From JABDIY01 sp963751955 (GTDB taxonomy: Bacteria > Actinomycetota > Acidimicrobiia > Acidimicrobiales > SZUA-35), in contig CAVVWM010000003.1 in the NCBI GenBank assembly GCA_963751955.1, forward strand, positions 186,001 through 250,000: a stretch of 64,000 nt of DNA, read 5' to 3'. Positions 16,733 to 26,334 of the stretch are shown here, in pieces. The position numbers were made by a program, and so were the translations under genes. The notes under the pieces are model-generated. The model was given only the letters and a program-made list of their open reading frames with translations, did no database searches and was not told where the DNA came from. Numbering within the stretch: the stretch's first letter is position 1; each line of letters begins with the position of its first letter.

Positions 16733-18351
16733 GTGTCGTCAGTTGCTCCTCCTGCAGTCGGTTCCGTGTGGATCAACACGCCCTCGCATTCCTGGAAAGA
16801 CCTCAGCGGAGTGCCTACCGTTCTCCTGTTCTGGTCCATTGCCTGTGACGCTTCCACGCTGATGCTTCGTCGTCTTGAGGATCTCCAGCGCCGCTTCGGA
16901 TCAAGCATCCAAGTGATCGCAGTACACAGCCCCCGAACCGAAGCCGCCAAACCGGTGGAACGGGTACTGGACCGTGTCGCCCGACTGGGATTGTCACTCC
17001 CGGTATTGCACGATCCAGAATTGGAAACATTCAGCCGCTACTCCCCTGGCGGGTGGCCTGCTTGTGTGTTCATCGACGGCAAACAGAAGGTCAAGGGCGT
17101 CGTCCTCGGAAGTGAAACCGATCTGATCCATGACATCGCGAACTATCTCGGATCGGTGCCGGCCAAAGATCGGCCCAGATTCAGCGTTGGCTTCCGAGCG
17201 CCACGCCGAGGAACTGAACTGGCATGGCCCTCAGGAATCGTCGCCCTCGACAGAGCGGGTCAGGTCGCCATCTCAGACGAAGGACACAACCGGGTGATTC
17301 TCGGCGTAGTAGACCTGAAAACCGGTACGTTCTCCTCGACCGCGATGGTGGAGGGCATACACCGTCCGGGACGACTCGCAGCACTGCCGGGAGGCACTTT
17401 TGTTGTCGCTCAGCCCGAAGATGGAGTGGTGAGCATCGTCGACCCTGACCTTCGGTCGGTACATCCCATCGCTCACGGACTCGAACGACCAGTCGGGTTG
17501 TGCATGGATCGTGACGGATCGATCGTTGTGGCAGACGCAGGATCAGATCAGCTACTGAGAATCCACGCCGACGCTGTCCACGATCGAACGACGTCTGAGC
17601 CGTCGGTTATCGCTGGCTCGGGTTTCACCGGTCAGAATGACGGTCGCGCCTCCCGTGCAACGCTCTCCCAGCCGAACGCGGTGTGCCGAACCACAACCGG
17701 AGTGCTGTTCGTCGATGCTGCGAGCAACAATGTTCGCCTCCTCACCGACAAAGGTCATGTACACACCGTGACACAGAATTCGCCACTGCGTTGCGGGCTC
17801 TCCGATGGCCCGGCCCACAGCGCCCTCCTCAATAGGCCAGTCGACCTCGCAGGTTCACCAGATGGTTCCATCGTCGTGGTGGATCAACAGAACAACCGGA
17901 TTCGACGGCTGGCGAATCATCAGGTGACCACGTTCGGCGCGACTGGACTTGCCGACCCCGAATCCGCAACCGTCCTGCCCGACTGCAGCGTTCTTGTCGC
18001 CGATACGTCCAATCACCGAATTGTGCACGTCGATCCCACCCGGAAGACCGCGCGCGTACTTCGGTTGGACGGGATGGAACGAACACTCAGCCTGGGGGCT
18101 GCTCCCGCGGTGAAAGGCAACGCTGGGATGCCGTTGACCCTCGGATATCCCACCCCGGGATCAGGGCCGTGGGAGATACAGGTCAAACCGAACCGCCGGA
18201 GTTGCTCATGGCACCTCTAGTGGTTCGCCGCCAGGAAAAGAGTGGCGAAGTGGTTGTGAATCTCGGGACCCCAGGCAGAGGTGTTCTAACGGTTACCAGT
18301 GTGTCGGCTGGCGTTGAACGATCGATTCGGTTGCCGCTCGAAGTCCGCTGA
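16733..18351 (+). CDS. Thioredoxin-like/NHL-repeat protein (NHLRC2-like); frameshift near 18190
   Basis: About 540 residues with a GTG start. Residues 1-150 form a thioredoxin-like domain (VLLFWSIACDASTLMLRRLEDL, cis-Pro-type GGWPACVFIDG); the resolving cysteine pair is not a CxxC but a single Cys followed by DAS. Residues 165-460 hold at least five NHL repeats (for example GSIVVADAGSDQLLRI, GSIVVVDQQNNRIRRL, CSVLVADTSNHRIVHV), forming a beta-propeller. The frame breaks near 18185-18192. Adding one base restores EPPELLMAPLVVRRQ and a C-terminal beta-sandwich ending at TGA 18349-18351. The order matches animal NHLRC2. Its role in bacteria is not established. Confidence 0.8.
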
Positions 18352-18354
18352 ACC

Positions 18355-18903
18355 TCACTGCCAGCTATGCCTCGTAGGTCGATAGGTCCGTTGAGCGCGG
18401 CTCACGAGCCGGCGTCGAGCCGACGGGCGCCGGCGGCCGGTTGCGACCGAATCCGGCACACCGGGCAACGGCTCGTGTGCCCAGGAACTCTGACCACCGA
18501 GCAGAACATTGTCGGCGGCGGTCCGGCCCCGCGTGTGGGCGATCAACCGAGCCCGAAGCGTTTGCTCGTCATCGGCGACCTGATCGCTCCATTCCTCGCC
18601 CATGTCGCTGAGACGCTGACGGGCTCTCTGCGGTGCGACTGCTACGTCGCGCGAAATCTGGGCAACGTCTCTGGACAATCGGGCTGACTTCGACGCAACC
18701 CGACCTGCTACTCGGGCCGTCCCGGCTGCCCGTAGCACATCACCGGGCATCCTGTCGGCCAGAGCCACCGCACGATCGGGTAGGAGTTCGGCCAATTCCG
18801 AGCGCGCCTCGTCGACGTGACGCTGAGAGACTCGACGGGCGAGTTCCTTCCCAGCTGCGCCCAGAATCATCCACCGAAACCGTCGCAGGATGAATCCGAT
18901 CAT
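18355..18903 (-). CDS. Hypothetical protein
   Basis: 182 residues. The N-terminus has one hydrophobic, positively flanked segment (MIGFILRRFRWMILGAAGKE), and the remainder is Arg/Ala-rich helix with coiled-coil character (SRDVAQISRDVAVAPQRARQ) and a basic tail. Its start overlaps the stop of the DUF948 gene (ATGA), so it is the last gene of the hisS-aspS-rarA run. Small proteins like this accompany DUF948 genes in many actinobacteria, but no function is known to me. It converges on the NHL gene, with 3 bp between the stops. Confidence 0.65.
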   Translation of the reverse strand: MIGFILRRFRWMILGAAGKELARRVSQRHVDEARSELAELLPDRAVALADRMPGDVLRAAGTARVAGRVASKSARLSRDVAQISRDVAVAPQRARQRLSDMGEEWSDQVADDEQTLRARLIAHTRGRTAADNVLLGGQSSWAHEPLPGVPDSVATGRRRPSARRRLVSRAQRTYRPTRHSWQ

Positions 18904-19352
18904 CGTGCCAGCGAACTCCGACGATGACGGCCGGTCTGGGAAATCTTGGTGTGGAGATCAGGCAACGCCTCGGCCGCTTTGGCCCTGTTCTTCTTTCGGC
19001 GACTCCACAGCCAGGCGCGACCGACTTTGCTGGATCCTGACGCAAGCGCCAGCGTCCGAATAACAGGGTCCTGAACGGCCTCATGAGTTCGGCGGGTCGT
19101 CTCCGAAATTGCCGAGGTAGCGAGGTCAGCCCGGTCGAGCACGAGATCGACCTTGTCGAGTTCTGCGTCGGCGTCGGCCACCAGCGCCCGAAGTTCGGTG
19201 AAGGCTGCGATCCCTTCGGCGCGGAGCTCGCTCGCTGTATCCGATAGCCGAGCGAGCGTGTTGTTGAGATTGTTGATGGCCACTATCAGAAGCACCGCGG
19301 TAACAACTACAGCGATGGCAACGATTATTGCGGCAAATTCCCCAACGCTCAC
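18900..19352 (-). CDS. DUF948-type membrane-anchored coiled-coil protein
   Basis: 150 residues with a GTG start. One N-terminal transmembrane segment (AAIIVAIAVVVTAVLLIVAI) is followed by a helical region with heptad spacing (NNTLARLSDTASELRAEG, ADADAELDKVDLVLDRAD) and a basic C-terminus. This is the usual shape of DUF948 proteins, which lie near rarA and alaS in Gram-positive genomes. Function unknown. It is on the same strand as rarA, 48 bp downstream of it. Confidence 0.75.
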   Translation of the reverse strand: MSVGEFAAIIVAIAVVVTAVLLIVAINNLNNTLARLSDTASELRAEGIAAFTELRALVADADAELDKVDLVLDRADLATSAISETTRRTHEAVQDPVIRTLALASGSSKVGRAWLWSRRKKNRAKAAEALPDLHTKISQTGRHRRSSLAR

Positions 19353-19400
19353 CGAGCCAACCTTAGCGGCGAGACCTGACCCCTGCAGCCGGAGAAGACT

Positions 19401-20660
19401 CTATGGCCGATGGACATCACGATCGGTCGATTCGTAATAGCGTCGGCCTCGCACCCCGTCGGGGCGGTACTCCTGCTCGACCGAGGCGTCCGGGAAGTCG
19501 TGAGGATACCGGTAGCCCTCGCCGTGACCGAGGGAGGCCGCACCTCGGTATGACGCATCGCGTAGGTGAACCGGCACTTCCCCAGCGGGGAGTTCGGCCA
19601 CGTCCTGCATAGCTCGGTTGATTCCAACGTAGGCAGCGTTCGACTTTGGGGCCGTCGCGAGATAGACCACTGCATGGGCAAGGTTGATCCGTCCCTCAGG
19701 CAAACCGATGAAGTCGATCGCACGCGCCGCTGCGTCGGCAACCAGCAGACCCATGGGATCAGCCATTCCGACATCCTCGGAGGCGAAGATGACTATTCGA
19801 CGGGCAATGAACCGAGGATCCTCGCCGGCGGACAACATTCGGGCCAGCCAATACAGAGCAGCATCGGGATCTGAGCCGCGCATGCTCTTGATGAACGCAC
19901 TGACGATGTCGTAGTGCTCATCCCGGCCGTATCGAAGCGACTTCAGATCAGTGGCTGCTTCGGCGTGGGCCAGCGTCACGGGCCCAGGCGGTTCGCTCGT
20001 CTGAGCCAGAGCAATTGCGACCTCCAGAGTCGTCAGCACCTGTCGGCCATCGCCGGCTGCATTGTTGGCGAGGTGGTCGATCGCCTCTTGGGAGGCACTG
20101 GCTCCTTCTAGCTCGAGGCCTCTATGACACAGCTCGGCCAGCTGGGCAGGGGCTAGCAGCTCCAGCCGAAACAGTGTGCTCCGACTGCGGAGTGGTGCAT
20201 TGACCTCGAAGAAGGGGTTCTCGGTGGTCGCTCCAATCAGGGTGAGAATGCCCGACTCGACCGCCGGAAGGAGCGCATCTTGCTGAGCCTTGTTGAATCT
20301 ATGGACTTCATCCAGGAACAAGATCGTGCCCGTGCCATCAGCTCCAAGCCGGTGCTGAGCACCATGGATGGTTTCCCGCACATCCTTGACCGTGGCGGAA
20401 ACCGCGCTCAGTTTCACGAATTCGGCCGTCGTTTCATTTGCCACCAGCTCAGCGATGGTGGTCTTGCCCGTTCCCGGCGGGCCCCACAAAAGCAGACTGC
20501 TCAACCGATCAGCCGTAATGAGCCGTCGTAGCGGTCCGGCGGGACCCAGAAGATGGATCTGGCCTACCACATCATCGAGCCGTCGGGGTCGGAGGCGAGC
20601 CGCCAGGGGCGACCGTGACCTGAGCCGCTCCTCGGCCGCAGCAGAGAACAGATCAGACAC
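19401..20660 (-). CDS. rarA: Replication-associated recombination protein RarA (MgsA)
   Basis: 419 residues, the normal length. The clamp-loader-like AAA+ module has Walker A GPPGTGKTT, Walker B ILFLDEVHRFNKAQQDALLP, sensor 1 IGATTEN and the arginine-finger region LRSRSTLFRLELL. The C-terminal tetramerisation domain (MSAGEDPRFIARRIVIFASEDVG, LPEGRINLAHAVVYLA) is complete. RarA acts at stalled replication forks with RecA and SSB. The start is a GTG at 20660, overlapping the upstream small membrane-protein gene by 8 bp. Confidence 0.95.
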   Translation of the reverse strand: MSDLFSAAAEERLRSRSPLAARLRPRRLDDVVGQIHLLGPAGPLRRLITADRLSSLLLWGPPGTGKTTIAELVANETTAEFVKLSAVSATVKDVRETIHGAQHRLGADGTGTILFLDEVHRFNKAQQDALLPAVESGILTLIGATTENPFFEVNAPLRSRSTLFRLELLAPAQLAELCHRGLELEGASASQEAIDHLANNAAGDGRQVLTTLEVAIALAQTSEPPGPVTLAHAEAATDLKSLRYGRDEHYDIVSAFIKSMRGSDPDAALYWLARMLSAGEDPRFIARRIVIFASEDVGMADPMGLLVADAAARAIDFIGLPEGRINLAHAVVYLATAPKSNAAYVGINRAMQDVAELPAGEVPVHLRDASYRGAASLGHGEGYRYPHDFPDASVEQEYRPDGVRGRRYYESTDRDVHRP

Positions 20661-21141
20661 CGGAGGCCTCGGTGAGTATGAGTCGCGAGGAGACGTACGA
20701 GCCAGGTCTGCCGGGATCGATTTCTATCGCAATGCTGTTGGCGCCTCGCTTCGCGCACGCCGATCGTGCACCTGTCGGGCTGACTCGGTATCCGAGGCGG
20801 ACAAACTCATCAGTCAGAATTCTTGCCATTTGGCCCGCCGTCTCTTCGTTCGTCGTGAGCGTGAGAGGGGATCGAAGCTCGACCGGTGGGTCCGGCTGCC
20901 AATGAACCGGTAAACGGATTCCGGCTAGAGCGTCGGCCATAGAAATCGACGGCAGCATCCCTCTGACCATCCGAATGCGAGGCGCCGAATGAGCGGGACG
21001 TTGCCCCGTATCCACCGAACGCAGAATCTCAGACTCTTGCAGACGCAGACGGCGAGATCGGAAAACTCGCAGCGCCAGGACAACGCCCAGAATCACAGTG
21101 ATCGCGTAGAGCGAGAATCGCAAAACATCGGCGGAGTTCAC
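20653..21141 (-). CDS. Hypothetical single-pass membrane protein between aspS and rarA
   Basis: About 162 residues from a GTG at 21141 (another GTG at 21165 would add 8 residues). An N-terminal transmembrane helix (VLRFSLYAITVILGVVLALRVF) is followed by a basic stretch and a soluble domain of about 120 residues (ADALAGIRLPVHWQPD, ARILTDEFVRLGYRV, ANSIAIEIDPG, ending in LILTEASGV). No family recognised. Its stop overlaps rarA, so it belongs to the hisS-aspS operon. Confidence 0.65.
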   Translation of the reverse strand: MNSADVLRFSLYAITVILGVVLALRVFRSRRLRLQESEILRSVDTGQRPAHSAPRIRMVRGMLPSISMADALAGIRLPVHWQPDPPVELRSPLTLTTNEETAGQMARILTDEFVRLGYRVSPTGARSACAKRGANSIAIEIDPGRPGSYVSSRLILTEASGV

Positions 21142-21182
21142 GGCTAAAGCGTAATGGCGGTGCACTTGATCAGTTTCGAGAG

Positions 21183-22916
21183 CTACTCAGTCGGCGGTAG
21201 AACCCTCAAACCCAACTCTTCAAGGTGGGCGGAAGCGACTTCAGTGGGCGCGCCGGTGAGTGGATCGAGTCCGCTTTGGGGTTTGGGGAACGCAATGACT
21301 TCTCGGATGTTCTCCTCCCCGGCGAGGATGGCCGCAAGGCGATCGATTCCATAAGCAAAACCCCCGTGAGGCGGCGCACCGTAGGAGAACGGATCGAGAA
21401 AGAAGCCGAACCTCTCGCTGGCCTCTTCCTCACCTATCCCGAGCAGCTCAAAGACCTTGCCCTGCAGTTTCGGATCGTGGATTCGAATGCTCCCCGAACC
21501 CAGCTCCCAACCGTTGAGAACCAGGTCGTAGGCCCAAGCACGAACCGACATCGGATCCGTGGTCATCTTGGCGATATCGGCAGGATGAGGGTGGCAGAAC
21601 GCGTGATGCCCCGGCTTGGGGCGACCGGTGGTCTTGTCGACGCCGACGAACAGCGGAAAATCCACAACCCAAACGTAGCGGTAGGGGCCTTCCCAAACTG
21701 GTGGGCGGGCTAGTCGATTCCGCAACTCCCCGAGCACCTCGCAAGTGGTGAGCCAATCGTCAGCGATCATGAGGATCAAATCACCGGGCGAGGCGGACAT
21801 GGCCTCGCTGAGAGCTGACTTTTCTTGATCACTCATGAATTTGGCTACCGGTGAATCCAGGGTGCCGTCATCGGCAACCTTGATCCAAACCATGCCTTTG
21901 GCCCCATTGCTCTTGGCGAAGTCGGTCAGCCCGTCGAGCTTGTTGCGGCCGTATTCGGCGGCGCCACCGGGGTAGTTGATGCCTTTGATCGACTCGGCAC
22001 TGGAGAAGGCCTTGAAGTCGGTCTCGGAAAAGATCGGGGTGAGTTCTTGCAGTTCGACCCCGAACCGGAGATCGGGCTTGTCCGAACCGTATGTGTTCAA
22101 CGAATGGTGCCAGGTGATCCGCGGTATGACCGTGGGACGTTCCCCCGTTACCGCCTCCGCCGCGTCCAGAACACCAACCTCTACAGCGCTCAACACATCG
22201 TCGACTTCGACGAAGCTCATCTCCATGTCGAGTTGCATGAATTCGTATTGGCGGTCGGCTCGAAGATCTTCGTCTCGCAGGCATCGAGCGATCTGGTAGT
22301 ACCGATCGAGTCCGCCGACCATCAGCAACTGTTTGTACAGCTGGGGCGATTGTGGCAGCGCATAGAATGTGCCGGGTTTCTGCCGGCTCGGCACGAGAAA
22401 CTCCCGAGCGCCTTCAGGGGTGGACGGCATGAGCATCGGCGTTTCGACCTCAACGAAGTCCTGAGCCACCATGGCGTTCCGTATGGCGGTGTTAACCGTT
22501 GATCGGATCCGGAGATTCGCCTGCATTCGTTCGCGACGGAGGTCGATGTAGCGGTGTTTCAAGCGGATCAGCTCGTCGACGCTGTCGGCACGCCCGTCCA
22601 TCGGGAATGGAGGTGGAATTGCTGCGTTCAGTACCTCAACGGTGCAGTCTTTCAGTTCGATAGCACCTGTGGCCAGCTCCCGGTTCTCGCTGCCTTCCAA
22701 CCGAGCATCGACTGTGCCGGTGATCTTCAGCACGTATTCGCTGCGAACGTCAACGTCGTTGTCCACGACGCACTGCGTTATTCCGCTGTAGTCACGAAGG
22801 TCCACGAAGGCTAGGTGCTGACTGTGCTCCCGGCGGGTGTTCACCCAGCCAGTGAGGGTGACGGTTTGGCCGATGTCGTCGACCCGCAACTCGCCACAGG
22901 TATGGGTTCTGATCAT
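21183..22916 (-). CDS. aspS: Aspartyl-tRNA synthetase
   Basis: 577 residues, bacterial-type length. It has an N-terminal OB-fold anticodon domain (VTLTGWVNTRREHSQHLAFVDLRDYSG), class II motif 2 (YYQIARCLRDEDLRADRQYEFMQLDMEMSF), the GAD insertion domain that marks bacterial AspRS, and motif 3 (GGFAYGIDRLAAIL). It charges tRNA-Asp; whether it also charges tRNA-Asn cannot be decided here because gatCAB is not in the window. Its ATG overlaps the hisS stop by 4 bp. Confidence 0.97.
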   Translation of the reverse strand: MIRTHTCGELRVDDIGQTVTLTGWVNTRREHSQHLAFVDLRDYSGITQCVVDNDVDVRSEYVLKITGTVDARLEGSENRELATGAIELKDCTVEVLNAAIPPPFPMDGRADSVDELIRLKHRYIDLRRERMQANLRIRSTVNTAIRNAMVAQDFVEVETPMLMPSTPEGAREFLVPSRQKPGTFYALPQSPQLYKQLLMVGGLDRYYQIARCLRDEDLRADRQYEFMQLDMEMSFVEVDDVLSAVEVGVLDAAEAVTGERPTVIPRITWHHSLNTYGSDKPDLRFGVELQELTPIFSETDFKAFSSAESIKGINYPGGAAEYGRNKLDGLTDFAKSNGAKGMVWIKVADDGTLDSPVAKFMSDQEKSALSEAMSASPGDLILMIADDWLTTCEVLGELRNRLARPPVWEGPYRYVWVVDFPLFVGVDKTTGRPKPGHHAFCHPHPADIAKMTTDPMSVRAWAYDLVLNGWELGSGSIRIHDPKLQGKVFELLGIGEEEASERFGFFLDPFSYGAPPHGGFAYGIDRLAAILAGEENIREVIAFPKPQSGLDPLTGAPTEVASAHLEELGLRVLPPTE

Positions 22917-24172
22917 TGCAGATACTCCTGAACTGCCGTCACCAACTGTGCGACCGGCACATTGTGCTGGTCGCCTTGTCCGCGGAGGGGTTTGATTGCC
23001 ACTTCTCCCCGTGCCATTTCGTCCTCGCCGACAATCACAGCAACCTCGGCTCCGGACTTGTTTGCCTTCTTCATCTGTGCCTTTATCGAACGACTGGACT
23101 CGACCCGATCTGAACGGAGACCGGCCCGGCGAAGTTGGTCGACCATAGCGAGACCCTCGATGCCTTCGGTGGCAGCGACGACCCAGACCTGGGTGTTGGT
23201 GGCGGGGGCACCGAAAACACCCTCTGCATCGCAGGCCAGCAGGGTGCGATCTACACCGAGTGCGAACCCGCTGCCGGGCTCGTCGGGCCCCCCGAGGTTG
23301 GCCACTAGCCCGTCGTACCGACCTCCGCCACCGACGGCGTTTTGCGCAGCATCCAAGCTGTCGGCAACGAACTCGAACGTGGTCCGGTTGTAGTAGTCGA
23401 GGCCACGCACGAGGCGAGGCTCGATCTGGTACGGAATCCCCAGCGCCTCGAGCCCCGTTTTGACTCGATCGAACCCAAGAGCTGCATCATCGGAGAGGAA
23501 GTCGGCAAGTTTTGGAGCGCCAGCGATGATGGCGTGGTCGGGTTGGCGTTTGCTGTCCATGACTCGCAGCGGATTCTTGGCCAGCGTCACCCTCGACTGT
23601 TCGGTGAGATCGGTTTCGTGCGCCTTGAAGTACTCGAGTAGAGCAGCGGTATAGGCGACCCGATCGGTTGGGTCGCCGAGACTGTTCAGCAGAAGACGAA
23701 GATTGGTCAAACCAATCCGCTCGTAGAATCGCCAAGCAAGCACGATGAGCTCGGTGTCAACATCGGGATCGGATGATCCGACGACTTCGGCGCCCACTTG
23801 ATCGAACTGCCGGTAGCGGCCCTTCTGAGACGCTTCGTAACGAAAGTTGGCACCGTAGTACCACGCTTTCCATGGTGTGTCGGGCCGATGCTCGGTGAAG
23901 ACCCGGCACAAACTCGCAGTCTGCTCAGGTCGAAGGGCAATGGTGCGACCGCCCTTGTCCTCGAAGCTGTACAGCTCTTTGGTCACGACGTCGGTGGACT
24001 CTCCCAACCGTACGAACACACCAATGTCTTCGAACATCGGCGGCGTGACGTGTTCGAAGCCCGCCTTGGTGGCTTCGTCAGCGAAGATCTCCACCAGCGA
24101 TCGCATCCGATCGGTGATCGGCGGCATCAGGTCTCGAGTGCCCGGCGGGCTGCGGAATAGAGGCTGAGCCAT
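22913..24172 (-). CDS. hisS: Histidyl-tRNA synthetase
   Basis: 419 residues from ATG 24172. Class II core with the motif 1 region (FRSPPGTRDLMP), motif 2 (FRYEASQKGRYRQFDQVGAEVVG), the HisA motif LVRGLDYYNRTTFEF, motif 3 (GSGFALGVDRTLLACD) and the C-terminal anticodon domain (VWVVAATEGIEGLAMV). It is the first gene of the minus-strand operon hisS-aspS-(membrane protein)-rarA-DUF948-(hypothetical). I saw no T-box leader upstream. Confidence 0.96.
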   Translation of the reverse strand: MAQPLFRSPPGTRDLMPPITDRMRSLVEIFADEATKAGFEHVTPPMFEDIGVFVRLGESTDVVTKELYSFEDKGGRTIALRPEQTASLCRVFTEHRPDTPWKAWYYGANFRYEASQKGRYRQFDQVGAEVVGSSDPDVDTELIVLAWRFYERIGLTNLRLLLNSLGDPTDRVAYTAALLEYFKAHETDLTEQSRVTLAKNPLRVMDSKRQPDHAIIAGAPKLADFLSDDAALGFDRVKTGLEALGIPYQIEPRLVRGLDYYNRTTFEFVADSLDAAQNAVGGGGRYDGLVANLGGPDEPGSGFALGVDRTLLACDAEGVFGAPATNTQVWVVAATEGIEGLAMVDQLRRAGLRSDRVESSRSIKAQMKKANKSGAEVAVIVGEDEMARGEVAIKPLRGQGDQHNVPVAQLVTAVQEYLQ

Positions 24173-24591
24173 GACCTTCCGAGGGTATTCGCTCGCCCAG
24201 TGGTTTCGGCCGACTTTGTGGCGCATTGGGCACCAAACTTGTCGGGTACATCAGGGGCCCAGCGACGATGCCCCAAGGAAGGACCGATCGAAGGCATTGC
24301 TGACCGAATCGGCGGTCAGAACTGCGGTTGCTCGACATCAAGTCAACTTCAGGGATGGGAGAACGGACGACGCGTCGGTCGCCGTCAACGAATCTGACCA
24401 GCCCATCCTGGGAATCGCAGGCACGAGCCGTCCACTCGACCAGCTGAGATCGCTGGGAGGAGTGAGATGTTCGGTGGAATTGCCCGACAATCATGATCGA
24501 CAGGGACCTATGGCCCTGTGGCAATCCTGTTTGTCTTCTTTAGTGTCGATCGGCGTATGAGTAAGACACTGAGCGCCCTAGAATCGATCGG
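24173..24591. other. 419-bp divergent intergenic region
   Basis: The gap lies between hisS (minus) and the acyl-CoA dehydrogenase that heads the synthase operon (plus), so it must hold both promoters. Frames crossing it lack protein-like composition. A short hairpin (CAGGG...CCCTG near 24503-24520) is visible. No RNA gene, T-box or repeat was recognised. Confidence 0.5.
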
Positions 24592-26289
24592 ATGACAATG
24601 GTCACAAGCCACGTAGGGGGCGCCGGTCTCGACACCGACATCCTCATGATGATGTTGGACGCTCTAGGCGAGTTCGTCGGTCACGAACTCACGCCCCAAC
24701 GCCAACTCGACCTCGACCACGAGGACGTCTGCCCCGAAGACATCGTTCGAGCGATGAGTGATCCGAACCAACTCGGCGTTCAGCTGGTGTTCATCCCAGA
24801 GGCGTATGGCGGAATGGACGGCGGCGCCTTCGACGCATACCGAATATGCGAGGTGATGGCTCGACACGACATCGGGCTTGCCACTGCGGTATTCGCGACG
24901 TTCCTCGGCAGCGATCCCATTTTGGTCGGTGCTACCGAGGACCAGCGGCAGCGGTGGCTTCGAGCGATCGCCGAAGATGGTGTGGTGTTTGCTTACGGGG
25001 CGACCGAGCCCGACGCTGGTAGCGATCTCGGAGCGATGAAAACGACCGCTGCACGAATCGAGCAAGACGGTGTCATCACCGGCTACCGGCTCAACGGTCG
25101 AAAGCAATGGATCTCGAACGGGTCGATCGCCGACCTGATCACCGTGCTGGCAATGACTCCTGACGGTCCATCGTGGTTTGTGGTCCCCAACGATGCCACT
25201 GGCTTCAGTGCTGCAAAACCCGAAGACAAGCACGGCCTCCGTTTGTCCAACACCGCCGCTCTGTTCCTCGACGACGTCGAGGTTCCTGCCGATCATCTGA
25301 TCGGCGAGGTCGAAGGCCGGGGTCTGGTACAAGCCCAGCAGGTCTTCGGGTACACGAGGATCATGGTGGCAGCGTTCGGCCTGGGAGGCGGCTGGGAGGC
25401 ACTCGATCGTGCGATCGCGTACTCACTCGAACGGAAGCAGGGCGGAGCGCCCCTGGCAGAGAAGCAGGGATTCACCCACAAACTGATCGTCCCTCACGCC
25501 GTTCGGCTCGAGGCGGCCCGTAGCTACATCGAGGAATCGGCCGACAAGATCGATCGAGGGCTCGGTGAGAACGGTGCCATGAACACCGAAGGTGCGATCG
25601 CCAAGTTGATGGCGACCGAAGCCGGCAACGAAGCTGCCGACGCTGCAATTCAGGCCCTCGGTGGCTACGGCTACACCCGCGAATACGTCGTGGAAAAGAT
25701 CAAGCGAGACGTGCGCATCACCACCATCTACGAGGGCACCTCTGAGATCATGGAAATGACCATCGCCCGCGACAGATGGCAACACCATCTCAAAACCGGG
25801 GGGGCCTACTACCGCGACCGGGCAACGGCGCTGAAGGCTTTGCACGCCCGTCAGCCTGAAGTCGGTGCTGGCAACGCTGCATTGGCCACTGAAGCTCTCG
25901 CCGTGGTGCTTGAAGCATGCCGGGTTGCACGTCTGACACGGAACCAACATGTGCTGTTCCGCCTCGGTGAACTCATAACACTCGCCGAGTGTGCTGAATC
26001 CTTCGCTCGACGGGCTGCAGCCGCGATGGTGGGCGACAGCCATGAGAAGAGTCTCGCTCGCTTTGACGGAGCGGCCCTGTCCACGATGAGTCGCGTTTTT
26101 GCCCGGGAAGCCGCACAACGGGTCGGTGAAGAAGGAACGCAATGGGTTACCGGTTCGACGACGCCCGACTCCCCCGACATCTCGTCGCTGCTGGCCTCGC
26201 TGCCTCATGAGGCGATCCGCAAATCTCAAGCCGGGCTGCTGGCCGACATGGACCGCGTCGCCGACGTCCTGTACGACCGCCGCACCTGA
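24592..26289 (+). CDS. Acyl-CoA dehydrogenase heading the synthase operon
   Basis: 565 residues, longer than the usual 380-400. The core (FIPEAYGGMDGGAFD, GATEPDAGSDLGAMKT, NGRKQWISNGSIADL, VFGYTRIMVAAFGLGGG, ALGGYGYTREYVVEKIKRD with TIYEGTSEIM) carries the catalytic-type Glu in the last motif. An extra C-terminal helical domain of about 150 residues follows, as in acyl-CoA dehydrogenases that act on bulky or protein-bound substrates. It ends 45 bp before the type I synthase start on the same strand, so co-transcription is likely. A role in desaturating the starter or product is inferred from position only. Confidence 0.88.
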   Translation: MTMVTSHVGGAGLDTDILMMMLDALGEFVGHELTPQRQLDLDHEDVCPEDIVRAMSDPNQLGVQLVFIPEAYGGMDGGAFDAYRICEVMARHDIGLATAVFATFLGSDPILVGATEDQRQRWLRAIAEDGVVFAYGATEPDAGSDLGAMKTTAARIEQDGVITGYRLNGRKQWISNGSIADLITVLAMTPDGPSWFVVPNDATGFSAAKPEDKHGLRLSNTAALFLDDVEVPADHLIGEVEGRGLVQAQQVFGYTRIMVAAFGLGGGWEALDRAIAYSLERKQGGAPLAEKQGFTHKLIVPHAVRLEAARSYIEESADKIDRGLGENGAMNTEGAIAKLMATEAGNEAADAAIQALGGYGYTREYVVEKIKRDVRITTIYEGTSEIMEMTIARDRWQHHLKTGGAYYRDRATALKALHARQPEVGAGNAALATEALAVVLEACRVARLTRNQHVLFRLGELITLAECAESFARRAAAAMVGDSHEKSLARFDGAALSTMSRVFAREAAQRVGEEGTQWVTGSTTPDSPDISSLLASLPHEAIRKSQAGLLADMDRVADVLYDRRT

Positions 26290-26321
26290 TCCTCAACCTA
26301 ACAACGATCTCAATCACCACC

Positions 26322-26326
26322 AGGAG
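26322..26326 (+). promoter_or_regulatory. Ribosome-binding site of the type I synthase
   Basis: AGGAG with 8-bp spacing to the ATG at 26335 fixes the start of the 9 kb gene. Confidence 0.7.
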
Positions 26327-26334
26327 CCAAAACG

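Noticed and set aside
24173..24300. T-box leader for hisS
   Set aside because: No T-box sequence or specifier-loop architecture is visible on the minus strand.
24171..24560. Plus-strand frame of about 129 residues in the hisS upstream gap
   Set aside because: Composition is not protein-like, and its start coincides with the hisS start on the other strand.
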